The notes below the pieces were generated by a model. That model was not told the origin of the DNA. It saw nothing but the letters and a program-made list of their open reading frames with translations, and did not search any database. From positions 307,768,334-307,832,333 of the forward strand of contig CM037877.1 in NCBI GenBank assembly GCA_021292165.1: a DNA stretch of 64,000 nucleotides, given 5' to 3'. Shown here piece by piece: positions 10,215 through 21,366 of the stretch. Every line of letters begins with the position of its first letter. The stretch's first letter is position 1. Source of the stretch: Shinisaurus crocodilurus (taxonomy: Eukaryota > Chordata > Lepidosauria > Squamata > Shinisauridae). A program made the position numbers and the translations under genes.

Positions 10215-10331
10215 CAGTGTTCCCCAACCTTGGGTCCCCAGCTGTTTTTGGCCTACAACTCCCAGCATGGCTGGGGCATGCTGGGAGCTGTAGGCCAAAA
10301 ACATCTGGGGACCCAAGGTTGGAGAACGCTG
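10215..10331. mobile_element. Palindromic hAT-type MITE (CAGTGTTCTCCAACC family)
   Basis: It begins CAGTGTTCCCCAACC and ends GGTTGGAGAACGCTG; the two halves carry TTTTTGGCCTACAACTCCC and its inverse. No matching 8-bp duplication was seen, so one flank may be rearranged. Confidence 0.75.
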
Positions 10332-10448
10332 TTCTACACCCTCCATGTTAAGCCCTGTGTTGGGGCCACATAAATTCAGGGGAAGCAGTTTGAACATAAC
10401 GTCAGAAGCTGAATGTTTGAGGAAGGTTATGAGAAGATAATAATAATA

Positions 10449-10700
10449 CAGGCAGTCCCCGAGTTAAGAACGTCCGGCTTACAGACAACCCATACTTAAG
10501 AACGGACTTCTGGGTTCCCCGTCGCTACGTCGCTTACGTAGAGTACATAGCGTAATAGACTACGCAATTTGTGTAATTTACGCAGTTTGCGTCAATGCCG
10601 ATTTTAACGTATAGAACGCGATGCTGTTCCGACTTACATACAAATTTGACTGAAAGACATTCTTAAGAATGGAACTCGTTTGTAACCTGGGGACTGCCTG
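10449..10700. mobile_element. Tigger-like (Tc1/mariner) MITE with TA target site
   Basis: Terminal inverted repeats CAGGCAGTCCCC and GGGGACTGCCTG bound 252 bp and are flanked by TA on both sides. The interior is rich in TTAAGAAC and TACGTA words. The ends match the general form of pogo/Tigger termini. No transposase frame remains. Confidence 0.8.
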
Positions 10701-11765
10701 TAATAATAATACTTGTGTCGTTTTATGGTAGAGTAGTCAAAACGAAAGATAGCAAGGATGCGAATGGGCCATTGCAGAGGTTTGAATGGGAGCATGAATT
10801 GGTAACAGGAGAGCACATTTGGAAGCAAAACTAGGCCGCTCATTTTTGGAGGCCTCTGTTAAGCAGGCAAGAGGTTACAATGCCCTGAGGTGATTTTTTT
10901 TTTTTTTTTGGTGAGGAAAGAATAATAAAATCATCACAGCCTCCTGAATAATAGGGTCAGGCTTTTAAAGCCCCCAGTAAAATTACTGCACAGCTCAGGA
11001 GCAATTGAAGAGCATCAAATGACATTTCTTGCAGGAAATATTCTGGAGGTGTGTGTGTGTGTGTGTGTGTGTTCACATCCAAGTATGACAAAGCTTTTTA
11101 ATGCCAATTCTTTGTGCTCCAAGGATGTTTGCTTAACATGTGACACTGGCGGTCTAACTTCTCAGGTTTTGGGAACATGTGTATGCAATATGTTTCCCTC
11201 CCCCTTCACATCTAAAGTGTGTGGGTGGGTGTTCTTGTTCTCAGAAGAGCCCGCACTTTCTTCCTTTCTGTCTCGGAAGGCTATCACAACATCCCCCCGC
11301 CACTTAACCACAAAAGCCACTTACAATTAAAAGCAGATTCCCAACTGTTCCTTTCCTCTTTATCCAGCCACAGTAATGTTGGCTTTGCCAGAGATTTGTT
11401 ATTGAAAGAGGAAACTTAAAACAAAAATGAAAACAAAACAACAACAGCCCAAAACCCAAGAAAGCCGTCAACAGTGAAAACCCCCAAAGCAAACACACAG
11501 TTAAGAGTGTCTGTGGGTCCTGCTGATTTCAGTATGACTGAAGGCAAAAAGCTTCATGCCCTGCTGTAATTTAACTAGATTTGCCAGTAGGCAGATATTT
11601 TGCTGGCAGCCACCCCGGGGCTCCAAAAATGGTCCCTTCATGGGGAGGTGTGCCTTTTATTCAGGAAAAAAAATTAAAATTTGTTGTTTGAAACTTTGTG
11701 GTCCCTTTTCTTTTTCAGTTATCCCCCCCCCCCACATCTCTAATAGCCAATCTTGACTGAAACTA
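10701..11765. other. Unique sequence with small microsatellites
   Basis: A T-run (10892-10909) and a (GT)n run (11049-11071) are present. No gene or transposon was recognised in the rest. Confidence 0.35.
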
Positions 11766-12140
11766 GGGATGATGGAAAAATACCTGAAACCAGGGACATT
11801 GGAGAAATCCGCAACGGATTCAAATGAGTTTGGATTTTTTAAAATGAATCCAACCTGTGGGTTCTGCAAGGCTTTTTCTGAGTCACACGCGGACCGGTTT
11901 TTAACTTTTGGGGGGATTTGCGCAAACTCAACTTACTCTAGTGCGCATTAGTGCTTATGTGCATCGGTGAAAGTGGGAATTAGTCGTCATGCGCATCAGT
12001 GCAAGTGGAATGGAATTCTTGTACATCCCTTAAAAAATCTGATTCCCGCCAATGAGCCGACGACAAAACACAAGACGCCTGACAATCTGCGAAACACGGA
12101 CCGAACGGGCTTAACAAAACCCAGACATGCCTATCTGAGA
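11766..12140 (-). repeat. Old dispersed repeat remnant, minus strand
   Basis: The reverse complement of 12020-12125 contains GTTTCGCAGATTGTCAGGCG, similar to the plus-strand block at 2665-2770. Left parts contain GAATTC-poor, AT-rich sequence of unknown type. Borders are not clear. Confidence 0.35.
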
Positions 12141-12886
12141 CCCAGAGAGTTCTGAGGGTGGTTTGCTGGGGACAGCCAGTGGGAATCTCTTCCCCCCCCC
12201 CCACAACCTGGTGATAGTGGAAAAGGCCCAAGGAAGGGGAAGGAGAAGGCAAAAGCAAGTGAGGGCACTCATGGAATCAGATGTTGCAGCTCCATGATAC
12301 GCATACGCTGCTACCTGCAATGCTGTCCTTTGGCCAGGTGCAGTGATGGTGCCCAAGGGCTGCAGAGAGCAAGAGCAAGAGCCCCCATCTCTACAAGCTC
12401 CCAGAAGTGTTGCAGCAGGTAAGGTGCCCGCCTGCCCGGTGCCCGGGTTTGCTACCCGAGAGCCCCGCTTCAAGAGATCAGTCCCTAACAGCATTATGCT
12501 GATTGTTGCTTCTCTCTCTCTCTCTCTGCATAAGTTGTTTATCTGTATTAAAGACACATTCAAAACAATGTAACCAAGGAATACAATAAATACAGAAATG
12601 CAATCTAATAAAATAGTATTAAAACGTTTCCTTAAAATAGAGTTTATAAAAAGCAAAATAGCAACAGCATGACTAATGTTAATATTAGTCTAATATATTA
12701 GACTAATGTGAATAATATAAAACAGTGGACAGTTTAAAAACAAACAAACAAACAACACCACATACATATACAAGGCTTTTAAAAAATATATTAGAATATT
12801 TCCACCAACTGGTGGAAGTTACACAGAGAAGTTTCCTTCCTGGCAGATTTCCATGACCAGGGAGTCCCAGAGTGTGGCTGTTAGTC
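12141..12886. other. Unclassified sequence with a (CT)n run
   Basis: A (CT)n microsatellite lies at about 12510-12528. The AT-rich stretch 12530-12790 has no recognised frame. 12790-12886 seems to continue past the hAT element at 13557, so it was probably one old LINE-like sequence before insertion. Confidence 0.3.
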
Positions 12887-13556
12887 CAGGGATGTTGAAG
12901 AGTCCTTGATTTTGAGTCACGAGTCGAGTCACGAGTCTTTGGACCCGAGTCTCGAGTCCGAGTCCTTGGTCCAAAATGGTGACTCATGAGTCACGAGTCA
13001 CTCCCAAAGCTGACTCCACGAGTCCCTATTAAAATCAATGGGGGGTTTTCCCCAACAAAATAAGGCTATTTCAGATGTGTGGCTTAAATAAATTCTAGGC
13101 ACTGTGCCTTTTTATTTCAAAACTCTGCAACTGATTTTGGCAAGAACAGACCAGGCAGACAAACCCAAAATAACCAGACAGGCAGAGGAGGCAGGGAACC
13201 CCAAAACAGGCAGGCAGAGGCCTTTGTCTTGGACAATTCAAACTGTGGAACTGGTTAAGAAGAGACCAGGCAGGCAGAGGAGGCTGGGAACCCCAAACAG
13301 GCAGGCAGAGGCAGCCAAACCCAAAATGTCTGAAAGGTTGCATTTTAGGAAAATGATTTTAAAAAATAAACTTGCTGTACTTCCTAAAACCTACCCATGT
13401 TGCATTTGAGGAACACGATTTTGGAACACGAGTCCTTGGTCCCGAGTCGAGTCTCGAGTCCCATTAAAAATATTGGGACTCGAGTCTGACTCGAGTCAGA
13501 GGGGGGACTCAGTCCGACTCACGAGTCGAGTCCTGGAGTCCGAGTCCCCATCCCTG
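12887..13556 (-). mobile_element. Non-autonomous hAT element with ACTCG arrays, copy 2
   Basis: The 670-bp copy starts CAGGGATGTTGAAGAG and ends CCCCATCCCTG, in reverse orientation to copy 1. Flanks GCTGTTAG (two bases before the element) and GCTGTTAC suggest an imperfect target duplication. It has the CGAGTC-rich ends and the CAGGCAGGCAGAGG centre, but lacks the internal CATCCCTG block boundary of the other copies. Confidence 0.88.
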
Positions 13557-14225
13557 GCTGTTACCATGTATCACACATTCTACTCTGAGATCAAATGGAT
13601 CCCAGCAAATGGACAGGCAGTGACATACGGGAGAAGGAATTTTATGCAGCATTGAGACCACTGAGGGTTTTTGATAACCAGCATCTTGTACTGTGGTCAG
13701 ACGTGCATTAGAAGCCAATGCAGGTGAGCCAAGATTGGAGTGATAAATGCCCTTTGTGGCTTGTCCTTTTAAATAAGATAGCCACAGAATTCTGCACTAG
13801 CTGAAGCTTCCAAACCATCATCAAGGGCATCCTCAGACAGTGCACAGTGCAATAGTCCAGCTGGGAAGTTACCAATGCAGTGATAACAATGACAAGGTCA
13901 GTCTATGAAATATGGATATCTATCGATGACATGGAAAACTAGGAGATCTTGGACTTGACTCTTGGAGAAGCTAATTTCTGGGAATTGTCAATCTGGCCTG
14001 CCGGGTCCAAGGACCTTGAATTTCTGCATGACCTGGAGTAGCCATTATGGAGTGCAATGGATGACCACAGTGACTAAATCCAGTGCTGTGCAACCTCTGA
14101 GGAAGCCACGAAGCTGCTTCTGGGTCAAAGTGACTTCTCTGGCTGAAGCAAAAGGGTGACTGCCTCTCCTGGGTTGGTGAGAAGGATGAGGAAAATATCA
14201 TACCTAATAAGAGGTCAAGAAGAAC
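13557..14225. other. Probable old LINE remnant
   Basis: Phrases such as GAAGCCAATGCAGGTGAGCC and TGCACAGTGCAATAGTCCAG resemble decayed LINE 3' regions, and frames are broken. I cannot place the family. It appears continuous with 12790-12886 across the hAT insertion. Confidence 0.3.
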
Positions 14226-14604
14226 ACAGAAAGAGCCATGCTAGATCAGGCCAAAGGCCTATCTAATCTAGCATTCCATTCACACAGTGGCCAATGAACT
14301 GCCTGTGAGAAGCCCACAAGTAGGACATGAGTGCAGTAGCACCCTCACACTTGTGTTCCACAGCACTTGGTGTACACAGGCATACTGCCTCTGATACTGG
14401 AGATAGCATATAGCCATCAGGACTAATGGTCATTGTTAGCCTTCCGCTCCATGCATTTGCCCAATCCCCTTTTAAAGCCATCCACGTTGGTGGCCATCTG
14501 TTATGGTCTCAGTCAGACCATCCTGACTCCATTTGGACCAGGTCCTCCATTTTACAATCAATTGCATGTCTCTGCTAAAGGCCATGTCACCCTGGATGCT
14601 GGCA

Positions 14605-15105
14605 GTTTTAATTAATTAATTAATTAATTTATTACATTTCTATACTGCCCAATAGCCAAAGCTCTCCGGGCGGTTCACAATGGTTAAAACCACAAAATAC
14701 AACATGAAATACAGTATAAAAATTGGGGGGGGGGGGAGAATTAAAACTACAGTATAAAATAGGAGTAAAAGCTGAAATAAAACCGAGCAGCAGTTCAGAG
14801 ATTTAAAATACAGTAAAGGATTTAAAACAGAGATTAAAATACTAAAATTCCTGTGCAAATAAGAAGGTCCTCCCCTGGTGCCGGAAAGAACACAATGCAG
14901 GCACCAGGTGAGCCTCTCTGGGAAGCTCATTCCAGAACCAGGGTGCCACAGCAGAAAAGGTCCTCTTCGTAGTAGCCACCCACCATACTTCCTTTGGTAG
15001 GGGCTCCCCCGGAGAAGGACCCGCTGAGGATGATCTTAGGGTCCCTTGAAATGCAAACGCCCTGGCTGAGGTCATCTCTGAAGGCCAAGTACCTCCACAT
15101 AACAC
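14605..15105 (-). mobile_element. L2-type LINE 3' end, minus strand
   Basis: The minus strand encodes a frame with FSAVAPWFWNELPREA, the typical C-terminal tail of L2-group reverse transcriptases (FSVAAP.LWN.LP). It ends in an AT-rich 3' tail next to (AATT)n at 14610-14630. It interrupts the LTR-like insert. A similar copy lies at 53690-54125. Confidence 0.75.
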
Positions 15106-15937
15106 ACACAATAAGAGAGCTCTCAAAAACACACCGAGACAGCTGTCAAACACATTTACTTGTCAATCACCCAGGGGCCCAAACAACGGGGAATCTTGGA
15201 GAACCCATCTCAGGGCCGGGAGATGGATGATTACTAGAGTCAGCCAGATGAAAACAGATGATCCTTTTGGAATCTCCACCCAGGAAGCAGGGAGGGACCC
15301 AAAGGAATACACCTGGCTGGGAGCAAGAGCTCTGGGTCTTTTTTCTCGGTACCAGTGCTGGGGTGTAAGTCTCCCCAAAGGTAGGGAGAGCTGGACACAG
15401 GCACCAGAGGAAACTGAAGCACGGAGGCTGTGTGATTCCATGGAACCAGGTTGGCCGCTCACTGCAGGGCTGTGTGTAGCTAGGTAGTTTGTGTTTTTCT
15501 GTTTTTTTGCCATTTGCCAAGAATTGCAACCTTACGTTCGTTTGTTACACTGTACTTTGAAACTAACTCTTTCTCCCTTCTGTAATTTTTGCCTAAATCC
15601 TTATTAAATCTTCTACCCTGTTTTCACCAAAACCCAGACTGTGTGTTTTGGGGGTGAAAGGGGGGGGTCACAAAGGGCGTGCCACATTGTTGGTCAAACT
15701 AGGGCTGATATAAGGACCAAGTTGTACATAATGTGCTGAGCAAAGCCTGTAACCTAAGCCATGCTCCCCTAAGGACATAGAAGGGCTGCAAAGAAGCCCA
15801 GTGCCAGATTCCACATTAGGGTCCCTGGCCAATTGTCCCCCAAGGAATCAAGAGCGCTTGGCGACTGAGGGGACTGGGTTTGGTCTACTCTCGATGGTGG
15901 CAGACGGTACCAGTTGGCGCCGCTGCACCAGATCTGC

Positions 15938-16120
15938 GCCAGTCCCTGACTCCCAACCTTACCTCATGGGGTTGTTGTGCGGATAAAAGAGTAGGAAGAT
16001 GATTATGTCAGTAGCCTTGGGCTCCTTGCAGGAAAAAAGGCAGGATATAAATATAATAATGTAATATATAATAAACTGTTCCAGCCATTGTAACCTTTCC
16101 TCATAAGGAAGTTGCTCCAG
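15938..16120 (+). repeat. 183-bp direct duplication, first copy
   Basis: This block matches 16645-16827 at an offset of exactly 707 bp with no difference that I noticed. In the second copy it is the natural 3' part of a tRNA SINE running into a CR1. Here it is joined to unrelated sequence on both sides, so this is probably the derived copy. Confidence 0.85.
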
Positions 16121-16380
16121 TTGCCAGGGTGCCCGTGGGCGCCAGGTCGCCACACCATCACTACATCTTTTGGTAGCAAATTCCATAGTTTAATGATGCA
16201 GGGTGTGGAGATGTTCTTCTTTTTATCTGTCCTGAATCTCCCACCACTCAGCTTCATGGGAGGGCCCCACTCGGTTCTAGTATTTTTTCTACTTTCTCCA
16301 CACTATGCATGATTTTGTACATCTCTATGACATGTCTCCCTGTACTCACCCTTTTCTTCAGTAAGTTAAACAAAACTGGG

Positions 16381-16790
16381 GAGCCAGTGTGGCATAGTGG
16401 TTAGAGCAGTGTTCTCCAACCTTGGGTCCCCAGATGTTTTTGGCCTACAACTCCCAGCATGCCCCAGCCAACTTAGTTGGGAGTTGTAGGCCAAAAGCAT
16501 CTGGGGACCCAAGGTCGGAGAACACTGTTCTACACCCTCCATGTTAAGCTCCAAGGTTGGAGAACACTGGGTTAGAGTGTTGGGCTGGGACTCAGGAGAT
16601 CTTCTAGTCTCCACTCAGCCCTGAAGCTCACTGGGTGACTTTGGGCCAGTCCCTGACTCCCAACCTTACCTCATGGGGTTGTTGTGCGGATAAAAGAGTA
16701 GGAAGATGATTATGTCAGTAGCCTTGGGCTCCTTGCAGGAAAAAAGGCAGGATATAAATATAATAATGTAATATATAATAAACTGTTCCA
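16381..16790 (+). repeat. tRNA-derived SINE, plus strand, split by a MITE
   Basis: The promoter side GCCAGTGTGGCATAGTGG at 16384-16401 is separated from GTGTTGGGCTGGGACTCAGG at 16576 by a MITE. The rest runs through ACTTTGGGCCAGTCCCTGAC to an AT-rich end. An intact relative is at 27431-27675. Confidence 0.8.
16407..16569. mobile_element. Palindromic hAT-type MITE in a SINE
   Basis: It starts CAGTGTTCTCC and ends GGAGAACACTG with a perfect 8-bp duplication GGTTAGAG (16399-16406 and 16570-16577). A partial extra right end inside (16521-16569) suggests local duplication of one terminus. Confidence 0.88.
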
Positions 16791-16827
16791 GCCATTGTAA
16801 CCTTTCCTCATAAGGAAGTTGCTCCAG
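16645..16827 (+). repeat. 183-bp direct duplication, second copy
   Basis: This copy is continuous with the SINE on its left and with a minus-strand CR1 on its right, so it is likely the source of 15938-16120. Confidence 0.85.
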
Positions 16828-16935
16828 CCTCTTGATAATTTTGGTAGTCCTTTTCTCCACCTTTTCCAGGACCACAATATCCTTTTTAAGGTGTAGTGAC
16901 CAGAACAGTAATTCAAGTGGGGTTTGCACTATAGG
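16786..16935 (-). mobile_element. CR1 LINE fragment, minus strand
   Basis: The minus strand encodes LEKVEKRTTKIIKRLEQLPYEERL, broken here into LEKVEKRTTKII and LEQLPYEERL, a standard CR1 reverse-transcriptase C-terminal stretch. It is truncated on both sides. Confidence 0.75.
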
Positions 16936-16999
16936 GCATTGTCAGGTGGCACAGCAGACGGGTTGTTTTGAAAAGGTGCTGATAGAAGTATAGCTTCCA

Positions 17000-17575
17000 A
17001 ATCGCGGGAAGTGATAATTCCCCTTTACTCGGCACTGGTTAGGCCTCATCTTGAGTACTGCGTCCAGTTCTGGGCACCTCACTTTAAGAAGGACGTAGAC
17101 AAACTGCAGAGGGTTCAGAGGAGGGCGACAAGGATGATAAAGGGACTGGAAACAAGGGCCTATGAGGAGAGACTGAAAGAACTGGGCATGTTTAGCCTTC
17201 AGAAGAGGAGACTGAGGGGAGATATGATCGCACTCTTCCAGTATTTGAAGGGATGTCACACAGAGGAGGGCAAAGATCTCTTCTCGTTCATCCCAGTTTG
17301 CAGGACACGGAATAATGGGCTCAAGTTACAGGAACCTAGATTCCACCTAAACATCAGGAAAAATTTCCTGACTGTCAGAGCAATAAGACAATGGAATCAA
17401 CTACCTAGGGAGGTCGTGGGCTCTCCCACTCTGGAGGCATTCAAGGTGCAGCTGGACAGACATCTGTCAGAGATGCTTTGACCTAGATTCCTGCATTGAG
17501 CAGGGGGTTGGACTCGATGGCCTTGTAGGCCCCTTCCAACTCTACTTTTCTATGATTCTATGATTCTATGAAACG
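17000..17575 (+). mobile_element. CR1 LINE 3' end, plus strand, open frame 17011-17481
   Basis: The 156-codon frame contains [34 protein letters not shown] and [15 protein letters not shown], the C-terminal end of CR1 ORF2 after the catalytic domain. The frame runs to a stop at 17479. The 3' end is GAGCAGGGGGTTGGACTCG followed by repeated ATTCTATG units at 17553-17572, the CR1 signature. It is 5'-truncated and cannot be active. Confidence 0.95.
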
Positions 17576-17886
17576 TGTCTACATGAATTGCAGGACAAGA
17601 CAAGAGGAAGATGATGGCAAATTATTATTGTTGTTGCTACTATTATTATTATTTATTATTATTGTTATTGTTATTTCTATGCCACCCAACAGCTGAAGCT
17701 TTCTGGGCAGTTCACAAGAAATATACATCACAACACAAGGTAATAAAACCTCTAACATACAACATTTATTTATTTACTCACAGCATTTGTATACCACTCC
17801 ACATTCCAGTATGGAGATTTTGGAGCAGTGTACAATAAAAGATAAAACAGATAATGTGGAGAAAAAGCATCAGAGTTTCCTGCACC
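17576..17886 (-). mobile_element. L2-like 3' tails and AT repeats
   Basis: GCCACCCAACAGCTGAAGC and CCACTCCACATTCCAGTATG are typical reversed 3' ends of reptile L2-like LINEs, preceded by (TTA)n runs at 17620-17670. No useful frame remains. Confidence 0.5.
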
Positions 17887-17909
17887 ACACACACACACAC
17901 ACACACACC
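17887..17909. repeat. (AC)n microsatellite
   Basis: A pure AC dinucleotide run of about 11 units. Confidence 0.95.
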
Positions 17910-17959
17910 TCCACAAGTGTAAACAAGTATAATCCCAGCTGGGGGCTGGGAAATGCAAG

Positions 17960-18590
17960 ATGTACATATAGTTACTCTGCCGCAGAGTCTCCCATGGCCG
18001 GTGCCACAGCTATTGGCATGCAAATGGTGCAAAGAGCCACCCCTCCCCTGCCTGGCTCAGATGAAGTTCATCCTGATTGGCTAAAGACACCTGGGCTACT
18101 GAAAGGAGGGGTGGCGGGGTGGGAAGAATCTATACTGCTGCTGTGGCTTTTGGGTTTTGTTGTTGTCTGCACGCTTTTGCGGGAGTAGGGTTTTGCTAAG
18201 GCAAACTCTGAGAAGACCAACCCCCAGGTAAAGGAGTAAGGGCTGAGTATTTATATAGCAAAGGAACTAGCTTTTGTTGTTTTATAGCTCTACTGTATGT
18301 ATATACCAAAGTGTCTCCCCACCTTTCTCCCTCTTCCCTCATTCCCCACCTTTTATTGTAATCTGTTTACCTTAAATAAACTCTCCTGGTTCTACCCCAC
18401 ACGGTGTGTGTGTGGTTCCTCTGCGGTTCAGTGCTAAATCCAGTGTGTAGACCCAGGGCAAGGCCCCGAGAGAATCAGGTCAAGACGGCAGAGCTAAGGC
18501 TGGCAGTTTTGCACCTTTGATCTCTGGTCTTGAGAAAAGGACCGGTTGGCAGTCCTTCACAGATAAAATAATAAAACAGAATCTGTTGAA
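17960..18590 (+). other. Possible solo LTR
   Basis: A GC-rich first half, a TATATAGC-like stretch (18255-18262), an AATAAA signal near 18376 and a GTGTGTGTGTGG tract after it have the order U3-R-U5 of a retroviral-type LTR. Exact TG/CA borders and a target duplication were not found, so this remains a guess. Confidence 0.3.
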
Positions 18591-19016
18591 AATCAGCATT
18601 TGTCACGGCATGCGTAGACCTGGCATCCTGGAGACTGTTGGGCCAGGTGGGTAGACCGGGCCTCCCGGGAACTCTGGCCCAGGTGCCACACCCTTGCTGG
18701 TAGACCCGGTCTTGCTGCCCAGGGCTGCAACTCTGAATTGCCCCCTGGCCTCATCCCCACCACACACACCCCTCCAGCCATTAAAATTTCATCAAGTCTG
18801 CAGCAGGACGTCAGGCCGCTGCACCCCAGGGGGCAGAATGGGGGAAGCGGGAGGCTGTTGCACCCCAGGGAGGCAAGACTGCATCTACACCACCTGAAAT
18901 CTGGAAGACTCTCTGCATGGAGACAGAAGATTGTGGAGTTTGCAAGTAGCTTGGCAGCTTCAAGTGCATTCCCACCATGAGCCTCGGCAGACTCCACCCT
19001 CTAGAGCAGGGCTTTC
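18591..19016. other. Unique GC-rich sequence
   Basis: No gene was recognised. A minus-strand frame of 134 codons (18593-18997) has no known domain and overlaps plus-strand frames; I do not call it a gene. Confidence 0.3.
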
Positions 19017-19142
19017 CAACCTCGGGTCCCCAGATGTTGCTGGCCTACAGCTCCCAGCATACCCAGCCAGCATGGCTAATGGCAAGGGATTCTGGGGGCT
19101 GTAGGCCAGCAACATCTGGGGACCCAAGGTTGGAGAGCCCTG
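19017..19142. mobile_element. Palindromic hAT-type MITE, CAGGGCTTTCC variant
   Basis: Ends CAGGGCTTTCCAACC and GGTTGGAGAGCCCTG face each other, flanked by CTCTAGAG and CCCTAGAG (7 of 8 identical). The centre uses GTTGCTGGCCTACAGCTCCC, a subfamily shared in part with 51791. Confidence 0.85.
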
Positions 19143-19219
19143 CCCTAGAGGGCCAGAAGAAGACAAGGAGGAGGAGGAAGCACCATGCTCAAGCAGACCC
19201 AAGGCCCGCCCGCCCGCCT

Positions 19220-19345
19220 GGCTAGACCAGCATTCTCTTCACACACGCGCTTCCTTTCATCTGCCCTGAATCTCCCACCATTCAGCTTCATGGCATGAGA
19301 CCACTGGGTTCTAGTATGAGGAGACAGAGACCGAAAGCCTTCTCC
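19220..19345 (-). mobile_element. CR1 LINE fragment, minus strand
   Basis: CTGCCCTGAATCTCCCACC and CAGCTTCATGGCATGAGACC match the CR1 3' region at 16205-16260 and 35100-35140. Confidence 0.65.
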
Positions 19346-20384
19346 TTCTCTTCCGACCTTCAGCCCCCTTCCTGGCTTGATCTCTCCCCCACCATCTCGG
19401 TGGCTTCCCCATGGCCTCCAGGCTTCAGACCAGATCTCGTCCCTGCTGGGGCTGGCATCTCTCCCCGACCCCTCTGTAACTCTGGGGCAGGGGCGGAGAA
19501 GTAGACCTGGACCCCTGAGAGAGGCTGGCAAAACACGGACTGAACTTTACGGAATTGCCTCATTCCAACGCTCGCCACCCTCCCAGTGATGTCACCGCCC
19601 CCCTAGTGACCTAGGCATGAGCCGCTAGTGGTCCTCCCACCCTGTTCATTCTAGGTGTGCACTCAGCATACTTCTGCTTCTCCTTTCCCCTCCTTTTGAC
19701 TCCAGTGAAACTCAGTCTCATTTGACCTGCTTGTTGTTCAGCATTCTCCCCTTCCCTCCTCCTTTCCGTCTTCCATGTTGCTGTTCCTGCCTTGCTGGAG
19801 GGCGGGAGGGATCTGCAGACCTGTTGATGGGTAGCTATGAAAGCTATGAATTCAGTGCCAATGTGCGATGCCGTAGTTAGAACAGCTAGGAAACTTCAAA
19901 TGCTTTCAGATGAGATGAATGAGAGTTGGGCGATGCTTTAGCAGGGAGATCTACAGGCCTGACAATACGGGCTCTGATTTCATTCTCTTGCTTTTGTTGT
20001 CTGCTCTGCTTTTGTGTCCTCACGCCATTATTATAACGATTTCTTTGTTCATATTGTCAGTATTACTTCTTATTTCTGCACTGTTTCTTTAGGCTGTTGA
20101 TTATCACATTGTATTGCTTGGATGGGTTTCCCCCTCATGCTCCTGTGTAGTCATTTGGGTGCAGAAAATTATTTCTCTGCCCTGCCCTCACTGTCTTGAG
20201 CGTGGTACACCAATAAGCCATTTAGTTCATTCCAGTTACAATCTTGAGCCTGTGCTCCATGTCTCTGCTTATGTTTTCCCCACATGGGTGCAGTTTCAAA
20301 CCCCGATTAACCAGGCTGTGGCTCGGTGCGAGAGAGTCGAGCAAACTCTTTGCTTGCAGAATCAAGTTCCCAGAATCTCCAGGC
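19346..20384. other. Unique sequence
   Basis: No repeat or gene was recognised. Several short open frames overlap on both strands. Confidence 0.3.
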
Positions 20385-21161
20385 CAGGGATGTTGAAGAG
20401 TCCTTGGTCTCGAGTCACGAGTCGAGTCACAAGTCTTTGGACTCGAGTCCGAGTCCGAGTCCTTGGTCCAAAATGGTGACTCACGAGTCACGAGTTCTGA
20501 GTCACTCCCAAAACTGACTCCACAAGTCCCTATTAAAATCAATGGGGTTTCCCCCCAACAAAATAAGGCTACTTCAGAATGTGTGGCTTAAATAAATTCT
20601 AGGCACAAGTGTGCCTTTTTATTTCAAAACTCTGCAACTGATTTTGGCAAGAACAGACCAGGCAGACAAACCCAAAATAACCAGGCAGGCAGAGGAGGCA
20701 GAGAACCCCAAAGCAGGCAGGCAGAGGCCTTTGTCTTGGACAATTCAACTGTTGAACAGGTCAAGAAGAGACCAGGCAGGCAGAGGAGGCTGGGAACCCC
20801 AAACAGGCAGGCAGAGGCAGCCAAACCCAAAATGCCTGACCCTAACCCAAACCCCCCACAACAACACATCAATCAAAATAAATCTCAACACATCGTTGGG
20901 GCTGCGCTCCTGGTAGCTGTCCATAGTGGCCGAGCAGCGGCGCACCTCGCTTCCATGCGCTCTTCACCGGTGATCGCACTCCTTCTGGCACAGCCAGAAG
21001 ACTCGTCAACAGCCCAGGGATGTTGACGAGTCCTTGGTCTCGAGTCCCGAGTCGAGTCTCGAGTCCCATTAAAAATATTGGGACTCGAGTCCGAGTCGAG
21101 TCAGAGGGGGGACTCAGTCCGACTCACGAGTCGAGTCCTCGAGTCCGAGTCCCCATCCCTG
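20385..21161 (-). mobile_element. Non-autonomous hAT element with ACTCG arrays, copy 3
   Basis: The 777-bp copy has ends CAGGGATGTTGAAGAG and CCCCATCCCTG with a perfect 8-bp duplication CTCCAGGC (20377-20384 and 21162-21169). An internal CAGGGATGTTGACGAG at 21015 starts a 147-bp block bounded by terminus-like sequences on both sides. No transposase. Confidence 0.92.
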
Positions 21162-21221
21162 CTCCAGGCAGGGCTGGGAAAGACTCTCGTGCGAACCCCT
21201 GGAGAGTTACCGCCAGTCAGC

Positions 21222-21366
21222 ACAAACCACTCCCCCAATCTGGTGCTCTCCAGATGTGTTGGACTACAACTCCCATCATCCTCATGGTTGATTGCCATGC
21301 TGGTGTAGACAATACCAAGGTAGATGGGCCAAAGGTCTGACTCGGTATAAGGCAGTCTCCTATGGA
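21222..21366 (+). repeat. Half MITE joined to a SINE 3' end
   Basis: 21240-21290 has the GTTGGACTACAACTCCCATC half-palindrome. 21310-21366 has the tRNA-Ala SINE end, with GGTCTGACTCGGTATAAGGC. Both are truncated. Confidence 0.55.

Larger units (their letters stand above)
14499..16149 (+). mobile_element. LTR-like insertion (TG...CA) in a CR1
   Basis: The insert begins TGTTATGGTCTC and ends GTCGCCACA and is flanked by CCATC on both sides (14494-14498 and 16150-16154), as expected for an LTR element with a 5-bp duplication. A polyadenylation-like TTATTAAATC stretch lies near 15601, followed by a GT-rich tract. A nested L2 and a 183-bp duplicated block are included. No gag, pol or env frame was recognised, so it may be a solo or rearranged LTR. 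Confidence 0.5.
14228..16380 (-). mobile_element. CR1 LINE, minus strand, split by an LTR-like insert
   Basis: 14228-14498 matches the CR1 3' region of 6769-7390 and 34745-35310 and stops after GGTGGCCATC. The next CR1 words, ACTACATCTTTTGGTAGC, occur only at 16155, and the element continues to about 16380. The 1651 bp between are therefore an insertion. Confidence 0.75.

Noticed and set aside
16281..16330. Promoter-like TATA or CAAT words in AT-rich stretches
   Set aside because: Such words are common by chance in this sequence, and none is placed before a gene.
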